Below are positions 8,662-17,190 of a stretch of DNA of 64,000 nucleotides, in pieces. Positions within the stretch are counted from its first letter, which is position 1. Each line of letters starts with the position of its first letter. A program made the position numbers and the translations under genes. Origin of the DNA: Halochromatium glycolicum (GTDB lineage Bacteria; Pseudomonadota; Gammaproteobacteria; Chromatiales; Chromatiaceae); contig NZ_NRSJ01000004.1 in NCBI RefSeq assembly GCF_016584085.1, forward strand, positions 62,001 to 126,000, in the 5' to 3' direction. The notes beneath the pieces were generated by a model, which was not told the DNA's origin, did no database searches, and saw nothing but the letters and a program-made list of their open reading frames with translations.

Positions 8662-9564
8662 CTAGCCGAGGAGCTGTCTGCGCACCTTCTCCTTGAGCGC
8701 GTCGAAACGCTCGCGGAGCTTGTGCAGTTGCTCTTCCTGGAGGCCGGTGGTCTGCCTCACCTCCTGCGATAAGCGCTCGAGGGTATCGGTATAGTCCTGA
8801 TTCCAATCCGTGAGACCCTGGCGTAGCCTGGTCAAAATGGGGTCCTGCTGGCCGTGCTGGTGGTCGGAGTCGTATCCGAACTGGTAGTCGACGATCGCCT
8901 CAGTGGCCTCACCGTAGAAGAGACGATACAGCTCGACGCGCAGACACTTGCCGGCATAGTTGAAGCGGCCATCCTTGATCAGGCGGCGCACGTTTATGCG
9001 GATGCGCGTCGAGCGCAGCAGGTGGAGCGGCGCCTGGGTCGCTGCACGCTTGACCAACTCGTGGTCCTCGGCCAGCTTGAGGCTCTCATCGAAGCCGCCG
9101 ATCTGCTCGAAGAGGGCACGCTCGATGAAGATCGCAAAGCCGCCGGCGTGGGGGTCGGTGCGCAGGTTGAGCTTGACGTAGAGATTGGCCAAATCGAATA
9201 GCAGCGCGTCCAGCGGATGATCCGAGTCGGGGTCGAACCAGCAGGTGGCCAGACGGATGCCCTTTTCTTCCATCTCCGCGATCGCCTTCTCCAGAAAGTC
9301 CGGCGGCGGCAGGACATCGGCGTCAAAGAAGAAGAGGAGGTCGCCGCGAGCGATCGCCGCGCCACGATTGCGCCCGACGCCGGGCAGTCCGCCGTCCGAG
9401 AGGATCAGACCGCGTTCGCGCACCAGCTCGCGGGTGCCGTCGTTGGAGCCCGCATCGGCGACGATCACCTCGAAGTCGCGGAAAGTCTGAGCGGCCAACC
9501 GATCGAGCAGCCCCGGCAGCAGCTCGACCTCGTTGAGGGTCGGGATGACAATGCTGGCCTTCAT
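8662..9564 (-). CDS. Family 2 glycosyltransferase with C-terminal coiled coil
   Basis: A 300-residue GT2 enzyme: MKASIVIPTLNEVELLPGLL at the nucleotide-binding N-terminus, DAGSNDGT, and FFFDADVLPPPDF (the DxD-type metal/nucleotide site, about residues 98-102), followed by GGFDESLKLAEDHEL (acceptor-side ED). After about residue 235 a charged helix (LERLSQEVRQTTGLQEEQLHKL) probably forms a coiled coil. It has no membrane helix, so it should be cytoplasmic. It overlaps the end of the upstream glycosidase gene by ATGA, so the two are cotranscribed. Donor and acceptor cannot be read from sequence. Confidence 0.88.
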   Translation of the reverse strand: MKASIVIPTLNEVELLPGLLDRLAAQTFRDFEVIVADAGSNDGTRELVRERGLILSDGGLPGVGRNRGAAIARGDLLFFFDADVLPPPDFLEKAIAEMEEKGIRLATCWFDPDSDHPLDALLFDLANLYVKLNLRTDPHAGGFAIFIERALFEQIGGFDESLKLAEDHELVKRAATQAPLHLLRSTRIRINVRRLIKDGRFNYAGKCLRVELYRLFYGEATEAIVDYQFGYDSDHQHGQQDPILTRLRQGLTDWNQDYTDTLERLSQEVRQTTGLQEEQLHKLRERFDALKEKVRRQLLG

Positions 9565-11006
9565 TTGGCGTTCTCCTGCAGATCCTCGGGCTCGTGTAGA
9601 TCCTCGGGCTCGATCAGGTCATGGACGGCATCCTCGGTCCCGTCCAACACATCTTGCAACCAGCGCTCGTTGACGTCGAAGCCGCCGGTGCGGCAGATCT
9701 CGGCATACCAACGAGCACTGGCCTTCGGGGTACGGCGCTGGCTCGCATAGTCGACGTGGACGAGCCCGAAGCGCTTCGACAATCCGAATGCCCACTCGAA
9801 ATTGTCAAGCAGGCTCCAGACGAAATAGCCGCGGATATCGCTTCCCGCGTCCAGGGCCTTGCGCAACATGACCAGGTAGGCGGCCAGATAGCGACGCCGC
9901 GCCGGGTCCCGAACCGCGCCGTCGACGTCGACCCGATCGTCGAAGGCGGCGCCGTTCTCGGTCACATAGATCGGCGGATTGCCATAGCGTTCGCGCAGCC
10001 AGGTCAGGGTGGCCAGGAAGCTCTGCGGATAGATCTCCCAGTCCATGTCGGTGTAGCGGACCTTGGGGTCCTCGCGGGCGCCGACACGAAACCCCAGGAC
10101 GGGCGGCCAACCGCGCCTAACGACGATGTGCGAGTAGTGGTTGACGCCGATGAAGTCTATCGGCCGCGAGATCAGCGCCAAGTCCTCGGGTCTCATGCTG
10201 CGGTTGAAGAGACCCAGCAGGCGCCGGATCGTGCGCGGGTAGCGACCACGCAGGATCGGGTCGGCGAAGACCCGATTGGCCAACCGATCGAGGCGCTCGG
10301 CGATCGAGATGTCTCGCCGGCGCTGCGGGAGCACCGGAAACAGGTTCAGTGCCGGCCCGACCCTTGCTTCGGAGACCTGGGCGCGCAGCGGCTCGAGGGC
10401 GGCGCCATGGGCGAGCAGCAGGTGATGCGCCGCCTGCAGCGCGCGCACCAGGTTGCGCCGCCCGGGTGCATGCTGGCCGGCCAGATAGCCGGCGGCCGTG
10501 ACCGTCAGCGGTTCGTTGATCGTCACCCAGTCCTGGACGCGGTCGCCCAGCCGGTGCGCGACCACCTCGGCATACTCAGCAAAGCGCCAGGCCGTATCCC
10601 GCTGCTCCCAGCCGCCACGCTTTTCCTCGAACCACGGCAGATCCCAATGATAGAGGGTCGCGAAGGGGCGAATCCCGCGCGCGAGCAGGCCGTCGACCAA
10701 GCGCTCGTAGAAATCGAGGCCGCGGTCATTGACCTGCCCTGCCGGATCAGTCATCACGCGCGGCCAAGCGATCGAGAAACGATACGACTGCAACCCGAGA
10801 TCGGCCATCAGGTCGATGTCCTCGCGATAGCGGCGGTAGTGCTCGCAGGCCACAGAACCGTCGCTACCGTCCGAGATTCGATCCCGTCGGGCGGTGAAGC
10901 GATCCCAGATCGAATCGACCTTGCCATCCGCCGTCGGCGCCCCTTCGATCTGATAGGCCGAGGTTGCTGCTCCCCATAGCAACCGGTCGGGGAATTGCAC
11001 ACGCAT
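9561..11006 (-). CDS. Family 1 glycoside hydrolase (beta-glucosidase type)
   Basis: A 481-residue GH1 enzyme beginning MRVQFPDRLLWGAATSAYQI. ATG 11006 has AGGAG at proper spacing; a start 13 codons upstream adds unrelated residues. Catalytic acid/base is Glu165 in TINEP and the nucleophile is Glu350 in YVTENG. Other GH1 landmarks are FSIAWPR, LYHWDLP and NHYSHIVVRR. No signal peptide, so it is cytoplasmic. It normally hydrolyses beta-glucosides or related disaccharides. The overlap with a glycosyltransferase gene suggests turnover and synthesis of one glycoside, but the substrate is unknown. Confidence 0.93.
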   Translation of the reverse strand: MRVQFPDRLLWGAATSAYQIEGAPTADGKVDSIWDRFTARRDRISDGSDGSVACEHYRRYREDIDLMADLGLQSYRFSIAWPRVMTDPAGQVNDRGLDFYERLVDGLLARGIRPFATLYHWDLPWFEEKRGGWEQRDTAWRFAEYAEVVAHRLGDRVQDWVTINEPLTVTAAGYLAGQHAPGRRNLVRALQAAHHLLLAHGAALEPLRAQVSEARVGPALNLFPVLPQRRRDISIAERLDRLANRVFADPILRGRYPRTIRRLLGLFNRSMRPEDLALISRPIDFIGVNHYSHIVVRRGWPPVLGFRVGAREDPKVRYTDMDWEIYPQSFLATLTWLRERYGNPPIYVTENGAAFDDRVDVDGAVRDPARRRYLAAYLVMLRKALDAGSDIRGYFVWSLLDNFEWAFGLSKRFGLVHVDYASQRRTPKASARWYAEICRTGGFDVNERWLQDVLDGTEDAVHDLIEPEDLHEPEDLQENAK

Positions 11007-11106
11007 CACGGGACTCCTGAGTGTCGGTATCCCGGCAAGATTCACTCCAAGAAGCGGGGCGAGGGTAGCGGCATTTCACCCGTTCTGCGGGGCCTTTCAG
11101 CCGGCC

Positions 11107-11132
11107 ACCGCCGCGCCGTCGGCGCGGTGGAC
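11107..11132. other. GC-rich hairpin between divergent genes
   Basis: CCACCGCCGCGCC and GGCGCGGTGG around a short loop can form a near-perfect hairpin. It lies between the GH1 gene (minus) and the DUF2795 gene (plus), with no T tract, so it is more likely part of an untranslated leader than a terminator. Confidence 0.35.
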
Positions 11133-11175
11133 CAGCGAGACACCCGCCCATTCAACCTCGCGAGGAGGTGACAAG

Positions 11176-11541
11176 ATGGCTCAACATCCACCGGCAAACG
11201 AGATGACCAAGCACCTCTCCGGCATGCACTTCCCGGCAAAGAAGAGCGAGCTCACCGAGCACGCCAAACAGCAGGGTGCCCGAGACGAGGGCATCCAGGC
11301 GGTCCGTGACATGCCGCAGACTAGGTTCGATACCATGTCACCTAGACGGGCCCCTCATTGCGGCAATGCCTTGAACCTGAGTGCAGTGCATGAAGACGCG
11401 CAGCAGCTGAGCGCGATCGGGCTGATCGACAAGACCGACGGCGGTAAGCTGCAGTTTTCGTATGACGCCATCGATATACATCTAGGCTGGCAGGCAGCAG
11501 CCGGATCAAGGCTGCAGCCAACCTGCGCAAACATGGCGTGA
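11176..11541 (+). CDS. DUF2795-type small protein fused to a regulator remnant
   Basis: An excellent GAGGAGGTGACAAG site precedes ATG 11176. The first ~55 residues (MTKHLSGMHFPAKKSELTEH, then EGIQAVRDMPQTRFDTM) match the DUF2795 pattern of small proteins of unknown function. From about residue 56 it reads LSAVHEDAQQLSAIGLIDKT and LQFSYDAIDIHLGW, which resembles the C-terminal part of HTH transcriptional regulators (LxxIGLIxxT, then FPYDAIHVDF). The reading frame therefore joins an intact small domain to a truncated unrelated one. The N-terminal part may still function. Confidence 0.6.
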   Translation: MAQHPPANEMTKHLSGMHFPAKKSELTEHAKQQGARDEGIQAVRDMPQTRFDTMSPRRAPHCGNALNLSAVHEDAQQLSAIGLIDKTDGGKLQFSYDAIDIHLGWQAAAGSRLQPTCANMA

Positions 11542-11590
11542 GCTTTGAGGATGTCTGCACCGTCCTGACCGATATAGAATCGCCGCTTGA
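11490..11590 (+). pseudogene. BrnT-type toxin N-terminal remnant
   Basis: In the frame shared with the following adaptor gene, the sequence reads SRIKAAANLRKHGVSFEDVC then TVLTDIESPLDA. The KAxxNxxKHGVSFE motif is the conserved N-terminal signature of BrnT ribonuclease toxins. No full toxin or BrnA antitoxin follows. It is a truncated relic upstream of the RND adaptor. Confidence 0.55.
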
Positions 11591-11663
11591 TGCGGATCTT
11601 GTCCAGGCGGCGATTGGCCGCGTTCCCTCAACACATCGGCTGGTCGTCGACACGCTGCTCATT

Positions 11664-13001
11664 ATGTCTGATCCCAAGGGCCAGCGCTGGCGGCGTTGGT
11701 TGATCCTGCCTCCGATCCTGCTCGGGGCGGCGGTGCTGGTGTGGATGGCCCGCAGCCAGGAGGCGCCCGAGACCGCCGCGCGCGACGAGCGAGCGCGCAC
11801 GGTGCGGGTGCTGGAGGCGACCGAGATCGCGCTGAGGCCGAAGGCGGTGGGCTATGGGCCAGTGGAGCCGGCGCGGGTCTGGGACGCGGTCGCCCAGGTC
11901 GCGGGCCGGGTGGTCTCGATGCACCCGCAGCTGCACGATGGCGAGATCCTGAAGGCCGGCACCGAGCTGCTGCGCATCGACCCGGCCGATTACGAGCTGG
12001 CGTTGGCCGAGGCGCGAGCCCAGCTCGCCGAGCTCGCGGTCGAAGAGTCCAACGCCGAGACCTCGTTGGCGATCGAGGAGCGTGGCCTGCGCCTGGCCGA
12101 GGAGGAGCTGCAGCGCCTGCGCACCCTGTCCGAGCGCGGCACCGCATCGCAGAGCGATGTCGATCAGGCCGAGCGCACCGCATTGAATCTGCGCACCGCG
12201 GTGCAGAATCTGCGCAATCGATTGACGCTGATCCCGGCCCAGCGCGAGGTCCTGCAATCGAAGGTCGAGCGCGCCGAGCTCGATCTCGAGCGCACCCGGA
12301 TCAATGCGCCCTTCGATCTGCGCGTCGCCAATCTCGCGATCGAGGCCGATCAGTATGTCGGCATCGGCCAGACCCTGTTCGAGGGCGACTCGGTCGATCG
12401 CGTCGAGATCCAGGCGCAGGTGCCGATGGCGTCGCTGCGCCGGCTGTTCGTCGAGCGCGGGCCGGTCGACCTCGATCCGACGCGCCTCACCGCCGAGCTG
12501 CCGCGCCGGCTCGGGCTCGCGGCGACGGTGCGCCTCGACCTCGGTGATCACATCGCCGAGTGGCAGGCCGAGTTCGTGCGCTTCGACGACGCGATCGATC
12601 CCGAGACCCGCACCATGGGCGTCGTGGTCGCGGTCGACCAGCCATTCGAGCAGGTGATCCCGGGCCAGCGCCCGCCGTTGTCGAAGGGCATGTTCGTGCA
12701 GGTCGAGCTGCACGCTGACAGTCAGCGGCCGATGATCGTGGTCCCGCGCTCGGCTGTGCGCGACGGGATGGTCTTCGTCGTCGATGCCGATCAGCGCCTC
12801 GAGCGCCGCCCGGTCGAGATCGCGTTCGCGCAGGATGACGTGGCCGCGATCGACGCTGGACTGGAGCCCGGCGAGCAGGTCGTGCTCAGCGATCTGATCC
12901 CGGCCGTGAGCGGGATGCGCTTGCGGCCCGAGCGCGACGCGCAGGCCGCCGAGCGGCTCGCCGAGCGGGATGCCTCGGCCGCCCCCGCCAAGGCCCGATG
13001 A
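11664..13001 (+). CDS. RND efflux periplasmic adaptor (HlyD/MFP family)
   Basis: A 445-residue membrane fusion protein. ATG 11664 places MSDPKGQRWRRWLILPPILL and its single N-terminal membrane helix at the start; the frame is open further upstream but only through the BrnT remnant. Segments: lipoyl/barrel-sandwich part (VSMHPQLHDGEILKAGTELL), a long helical hairpin (about 95-210, rich in Glu/Ala/Leu), then beta-barrel and C-terminal domains (VVPRSAVRDGMVFVV). It anchors in the inner membrane and links the pump encoded next to an outer membrane channel; no channel gene is nearby. It overlaps the pump gene by ATGA. Confidence 0.9.
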   Translation: MSDPKGQRWRRWLILPPILLGAAVLVWMARSQEAPETAARDERARTVRVLEATEIALRPKAVGYGPVEPARVWDAVAQVAGRVVSMHPQLHDGEILKAGTELLRIDPADYELALAEARAQLAELAVEESNAETSLAIEERGLRLAEEELQRLRTLSERGTASQSDVDQAERTALNLRTAVQNLRNRLTLIPAQREVLQSKVERAELDLERTRINAPFDLRVANLAIEADQYVGIGQTLFEGDSVDRVEIQAQVPMASLRRLFVERGPVDLDPTRLTAELPRRLGLAATVRLDLGDHIAEWQAEFVRFDDAIDPETRTMGVVVAVDQPFEQVIPGQRPPLSKGMFVQVELHADSQRPMIVVPRSAVRDGMVFVVDADQRLERRPVEIAFAQDDVAAIDAGLEPGEQVVLSDLIPAVSGMRLRPERDAQAAERLAERDASAAPAKAR

Positions 13002-16000
13002 TCGCCTGGTTCGTCCGTCATCCAACCGCGGCCAATCTGCTGATGGCCGCGATCATGATCCTCGGCCTGGTCTCGCTGCCCGGTCTGCAGCGCGAGACCT
13101 TCCCCGAGATCCAGCCCGATGAGGTCCAGATCCGCGTCCTCTACCGCGGTGCGACCCCGGCCGAGGTCGAGGACGCGATCTGCCGACGGCTGGAAGAGGC
13201 GCTCGAGGGCATCACCGATCTCGAGGAGATCCGCTGCGAGGCGCGTGAGGGCGTCGGCACCGCGGTGGCGGTGATGCGCGAGGGCGCCGACATGATGCGC
13301 TTCCTCGATGACGTCAAATCCGATGTCGACGCCATCGATGAGTTTCCCGATCAGGCCGAGCCGCCGGTGGTGACCGAGCTTGGTCGCACCGAGCAGGTGA
13401 TCGCGATCGCGGTGACCGGCCCGGAAGACCCGGTCGTGCTCAAGGCCTATGCCGAGACCCTGAAGAACCGATTGAAGCGATTGTCCGGCGTCGCCGAGGT
13501 CGGCATCAACGGCTTCTCGGATCATCAGCTGCGCATCGAGATCCCGGCCTGGCGGCTGCGTCAATACGATCTCTCGGCCGAGGACATCGCCAATGCGGTC
13601 GGCCGGCGCAGCATCAGCACCCCGGCTGGGCGACTCGACGGACCGCAGGAGGAGCTGCTGCTGCGCTTCGACGACGAGCGCCAGAGCGTCGCCGAGCTGC
13701 GCGATCTGGTGGTGATCTCGGGTGCGAGCGGTGCCGCGATCCGGCTCGGCGAGCTCGCGACCATCAGCAACCGCTTCGAGGACCCCGAGGCGCAGGTCCG
13801 CTTCAACGGCGAGCGCGCGGCAATCCTCGATGTCGCCAAGACCCGTGACCAGGACATCCTCGAGGTGCTGGCCGCGGTCGAATCCTTCGTCGCCAGCGAA
13901 CGCGCCGTCGCCCCCGAGGGCGTGCAGCTGACCCTGACCCAGGATCGCGCCTCGATCGTCGCCGACCGCCTCAATATGCTGATGCGCAACGGCGCTCAGG
14001 GGCTGCTGCTGGTGTTCCTGGTGCTCTGGCTGTTCTTCGGCTGGCGCTACAGCTTCTGGGTGACCCTGGGGCTGCCGGTGGCCTTCCTCGGGGCGCTGTT
14101 CGTGCTGCCGGCGGTCGGCATCACGCTGAACATGATCTCGATGGTCGGGCTGCTGATCGGCGTCGGGCTGCTGATGGATGATGCGATCGTCATCGCCGAG
14201 AACATCGCTGCGCGCCTGACCAAGGGTGACGGCCCGGCCGATGCGGCGATCAATGGCGCGCGCGAGGTGCTGCCGGGGGTGCTGTCGTCGTTCGCGACCA
14301 CGCTGATGGTGTTCGGCTCGCTCGCGTTCATCAGCGGCGAGATCGGCCAGATCCTGCGGGTGATGCCGATCGTGCTGATCCTGGTGATCTCGGTCAGCCT
14401 GGTCGAAGCGTTCTGGATCTTGCCGCACCATCTCGGCCATGCCCTCGCGCACCAGGTCGGGCGCCAACCGTCGCGCTTGCGTCAGCGCTTCGAACGCGGC
14501 TTCGATCGGCTCCGTGAGCGGCGCTTCGGGCCGCTGCTCGACCGCGCCATCGACTATCGCTATCTGACGCTCGGCCTGGCGCTGATGCTGATCATTCTGG
14601 CGATCGCGATGCCGGTCGGTGGCAAGCTCAAGTTCGTCGGCTTCCCAGAACTCGACGGCGATGTGCTCGAGGCGCGGCTGCTGCTCCCGCAAGGCACCCC
14701 GTTGGAGCGCACCGAGGCGGTGGTCGAGCGGATCATCGCCGGGCTCGATGAGGTCAACGCCGAATTCAAGCCGCGTCAACCCGATCAGCAGGATCTGGTG
14801 CAGAACGTGACCGTGCTGTTCGGCGAGAATCCGGACGCCTACGAGAGCGGCGCGCACGTCGCACGCGTGGTCGCCGATCTGCTCAACGCCGAGACGCGCG
14901 ATGCGCCGCTCGATGCCGTGCGCAACCGTTGGCGCGATGCGGTCGGTGAGCCGGCCGATGTGATCTCGATCAAGTACACCGAGCCGGCGATCGGCCCCGG
15001 CGGTCGCGCCATCGATCTACGCCTGCTCGGCCCCGATCTCGAGCAGCTCAAGGCCGCCTCGCGCGAGCTGCAGGACTACCTCGGCGGCTATGCCGGGGTC
15101 CAGGACCTGAGCGACGACCTGCGCCCCGGCAAGCGCGAGCTGCGCCTGCGGTTGAAGCCGGATGCCGGCACCCTCGGCATCGATGCGCGCATGGTCGCCG
15201 ATCAGCTGCGCGGCGCCTTCCAGGGCGTCGAGATCGACGAGTTTGCGCTCGGTGACGCGATCTATGAGATCGACCTGCGCCTCGAGCCCGAGGATCGGGC
15301 CGATCCATCGGACCTCGAGCGCTTCACCGTGACCGGGCCGGATGGGGCCCAGGTGCCGTTGTCGATCGTCGCCGAGATCGACGAGGTGCGCGGCTGGGCG
15401 CGGATCAATCGCGTCGACGGCCAGCGCGCGGTCAGCATCGAGGGCGATGTCGATCGTGCCCAGGCCAATGCCCGCGAGCTGGTGACCCTGACCCAGCGCG
15501 AATTCATCCCCGATCTGCTCGAGCGTTATCCGTCGCTGCGCTTCGAGATGGAAGGCGAGACCAGCGAATCGGCCGAGACCGGCCAGTCGATCGTGCGCAA
15601 CGTGCTGCTCGGGATGATCGGCGTCTACATGCTGCTGGCGCTGCAGTTCCGCGGCTATCTGGCGCCGGTGACGGTGATGCTGGTGATCCCAACCGCGTTG
15701 ATCGGCGTGATCTTCGGCCACATAGCGCTGGGGCTCGATCTGACCATGCCGAGCATCGTCGGCATGGCGTCGCTATTCGGTGTCGTCGTCAATGATTCGA
15801 TCCTGCTCGTGGTCTTCATCCGCGAGGCGCAGCGCGCCGGCGCCGCGACCATCGACGCCGCGCGGCAGGCCGGGCGGGCGCGTTTTCGGCCGATCCTGCT
15901 GACCTCGATCACCACCGTCGCCGGGCTGACGCCGCTGCTGCTCGAGCAGAGTCTGCAGGCGCAGATCCTGATCCCGCTCGCGGCCAGCCTCGCGTTCGGC

Positions 16001-16108
16001 CTGGCCAGCGCGACCCTCGCGGCGCTGTTCCTGGTACCGGCGATCTATGTGATTCTCGACGATTTCCATCTGCTCGGTGCCTTCATCGACACCCGCACCG
16101 GCCGCTGA
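12998..16108 (+). CDS. RND-family efflux pump (AcrB/HAE1-like)
   Basis: A 1036-residue inner-membrane transporter. The N-terminal helix (MIAWFVRHPTAANLLMAAIM) is followed by the porter domain (DEVQIRVLYRGATPAEVEDA), the first transmembrane block with GLLMDDAIVIAENIAARL (paired Asp of the proton relay), a second porter half, and a second membrane block (GMASLFGVVVNDSILLVVFI). Full length for the family. With the adaptor it should export hydrophobic or amphiphilic compounds using the proton gradient. The substrate is not predictable; the paired Asp and lack of metal-site methionine clusters argue for the HAE rather than the heavy-metal branch. Confidence 0.92.
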   Translation: MIAWFVRHPTAANLLMAAIMILGLVSLPGLQRETFPEIQPDEVQIRVLYRGATPAEVEDAICRRLEEALEGITDLEEIRCEAREGVGTAVAVMREGADMMRFLDDVKSDVDAIDEFPDQAEPPVVTELGRTEQVIAIAVTGPEDPVVLKAYAETLKNRLKRLSGVAEVGINGFSDHQLRIEIPAWRLRQYDLSAEDIANAVGRRSISTPAGRLDGPQEELLLRFDDERQSVAELRDLVVISGASGAAIRLGELATISNRFEDPEAQVRFNGERAAILDVAKTRDQDILEVLAAVESFVASERAVAPEGVQLTLTQDRASIVADRLNMLMRNGAQGLLLVFLVLWLFFGWRYSFWVTLGLPVAFLGALFVLPAVGITLNMISMVGLLIGVGLLMDDAIVIAENIAARLTKGDGPADAAINGAREVLPGVLSSFATTLMVFGSLAFISGEIGQILRVMPIVLILVISVSLVEAFWILPHHLGHALAHQVGRQPSRLRQRFERGFDRLRERRFGPLLDRAIDYRYLTLGLALMLIILAIAMPVGGKLKFVGFPELDGDVLEARLLLPQGTPLERTEAVVERIIAGLDEVNAEFKPRQPDQQDLVQNVTVLFGENPDAYESGAHVARVVADLLNAETRDAPLDAVRNRWRDAVGEPADVISIKYTEPAIGPGGRAIDLRLLGPDLEQLKAASRELQDYLGGYAGVQDLSDDLRPGKRELRLRLKPDAGTLGIDARMVADQLRGAFQGVEIDEFALGDAIYEIDLRLEPEDRADPSDLERFTVTGPDGAQVPLSIVAEIDEVRGWARINRVDGQRAVSIEGDVDRAQANARELVTLTQREFIPDLLERYPSLRFEMEGETSESAETGQSIVRNVLLGMIGVYMLLALQFRGYLAPVTVMLVIPTALIGVIFGHIALGLDLTMPSIVGMASLFGVVVNDSILLVVFIREAQRAGAATIDAARQAGRARFRPILLTSITTVAGLTPLLLEQSLQAQILIPLAASLAFGLASATLAALFLVPAIYVILDDFHLLGAFIDTRTGR

Positions 16109-16222
16109 ATGCTGCTCCTGCATCGCGTCTGGCGGGACCGAGGGCGCCCATGACGGGACAGGTTGTTTCGCACGCGACATCGACGGACATGCTTATTCTG
16201 TTGAGACGACAGTTTGTATTGA

Positions 16223-16363
16223 GCTGAATGGCTGCCGTGTTGGCAGCGATTTGATGCGGTTACGGCCGCGATCGGCGCCTGGCTGGCCCAACTTCCGCCA
16301 TCAGTAGCCGAGAGGCTCGCCTACCGGAATGCGGCTCGGCTGTTCGGACTGGTTGGCAACTGA
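16223..16363 (+). pseudogene. C-terminal remnant of an amidohydrolase-like protein
   Basis: A short open segment ending at TGA 16361 reads WQRFDAVTAAIGAWLAQLPP then VAERLAYRNAARLFGLVGN. The LPxxVxxxIxxxNAxRLFGL ending is typical of amidohydrolase family 2 metal-dependent hydrolases. There is no start or upstream domain (TGA at 16220), so at most this is a gene end left by deletion. The rest of 16109-16433 holds only this and the terminator below. Confidence 0.4.
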
Positions 16364-16374
16364 CGGTGGCGCAG

Positions 16375-16400
16375 CCAGCCCTTGCCCGAGCAAGGGCTGG
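16375..16400. terminator. Hairpin between convergent RND and soxX genes
   Basis: CCAGCCCTTG (16375-16384) and CAAGGGCTGG (16391-16400) form a perfect 10-bp stem with a 6-nt loop. It lies between the ends of converging transcription units, a natural place for a bidirectional terminator. No long T tract follows. Confidence 0.6.
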
Positions 16401-16433
16401 CGTTGGGGCTGGACCTGATCCCTGCTGGTCCGC

Positions 16434-17162
16434 TCAGTCGGCCTGCGCGGTCTGCTCCGTTTCCTGATTGACCGGGGATTCCGGGTCGAGCAGGTAGGCC
16501 ATCACATCGCGGATCTGCTCCTGCGTCAGCGTGCCGTTGTGGCCGAAACGCGGCATCGTGGTGCAGGGGAAGAACAGATGAGCGTTGTAGATGATCTGAT
16601 AGGTGTGCTTCAGCATCGCATCGCTGGTACCCCGAAGTCTGCCGTAGCCAGCTAGGCTGGGACCGACCGTGCCATGCGCCGTCTCGTTCGGATCAAGCTG
16701 ATGGCAGGCGTAGCAGTTGCCGCCAGGCGGCTCTCCTGAGTGATCATCCATCCGATGACCCATGCGATAGCCATAGCCAGAGCGGGCGATCTGCTCACCC
16801 TTCTTCCAGTCGCCGAGCGCGATACCGCCTTCCGGCAGCTGGATCGATTCTTCAGCGAGGGCGCTGATCTTGGCCGCGGTCGGGCGGTCGAGTGCTGCGC
16901 CGCTGCGTGCGATCGCTGAGCAGACCTTCTGGGTGCGGTCCTGTTCGAGTCGGTCACGGGCCGTGCCCCCTTCTTGGGTGGGTGCGTCGAGATCGAACCC
17001 CTCCATCTCGAAGATCAGGTAATCGGCCAGCTCCTCAGGACTCATCGCGGTGTAGGCGGCCACTGGTGACGATGGGCGCTCGGCGGCGAACAGGCTCGGC
17101 GCCGCACAGAGTGAGGCGCCGGCGATGAGTGCGAGCAGCGGCATCTTTCTATTTCGAGTCAT
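16434..17162 (-). CDS. soxX: Sulfur-oxidation cytochrome c subunit SoxX
   Basis: A 242-residue exported c-type cytochrome with a signal peptide (MTRNRKMPLLALIAGASLCA). One haem site CYACH (150-154), the family motifs GPSLAGYGRLRG and IYNAHLFFPCTTMPRFGHNG with Met203 as axial ligand, identify SoxX. SoxAX links thiosulfate oxidatively to the SoxYZ carrier in the periplasm, passing electrons to cytochromes. It is at the long end for SoxX, with an extra N-terminal helical region (35-125). It starts 28 bp after the soxA stop. No soxK, soxB or soxYZ is within the window. Confidence 0.93.
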   Translation of the reverse strand: MTRNRKMPLLALIAGASLCAAPSLFAAERPSSPVAAYTAMSPEELADYLIFEMEGFDLDAPTQEGGTARDRLEQDRTQKVCSAIARSGAALDRPTAAKISALAEESIQLPEGGIALGDWKKGEQIARSGYGYRMGHRMDDHSGEPPGGNCYACHQLDPNETAHGTVGPSLAGYGRLRGTSDAMLKHTYQIIYNAHLFFPCTTMPRFGHNGTLTQEQIRDVMAYLLDPESPVNQETEQTAQAD

Positions 17163-17190
17163 TGGTCTATTCCTCCGATTGGCACGTTGC

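Noticed and set aside
9621-10979. Plus-strand frame of 452 codons opposite the GH1 gene
   Set aside because: Shadow of the glycosidase, which has both catalytic glutamates.
12791-14857. Minus-strand frame of 688 codons opposite the RND pump
   Set aside because: Composed of His/Asp/Gln/Arg-rich runs typical of antisense to high-GC genes; the pump on the plus strand is unambiguous.
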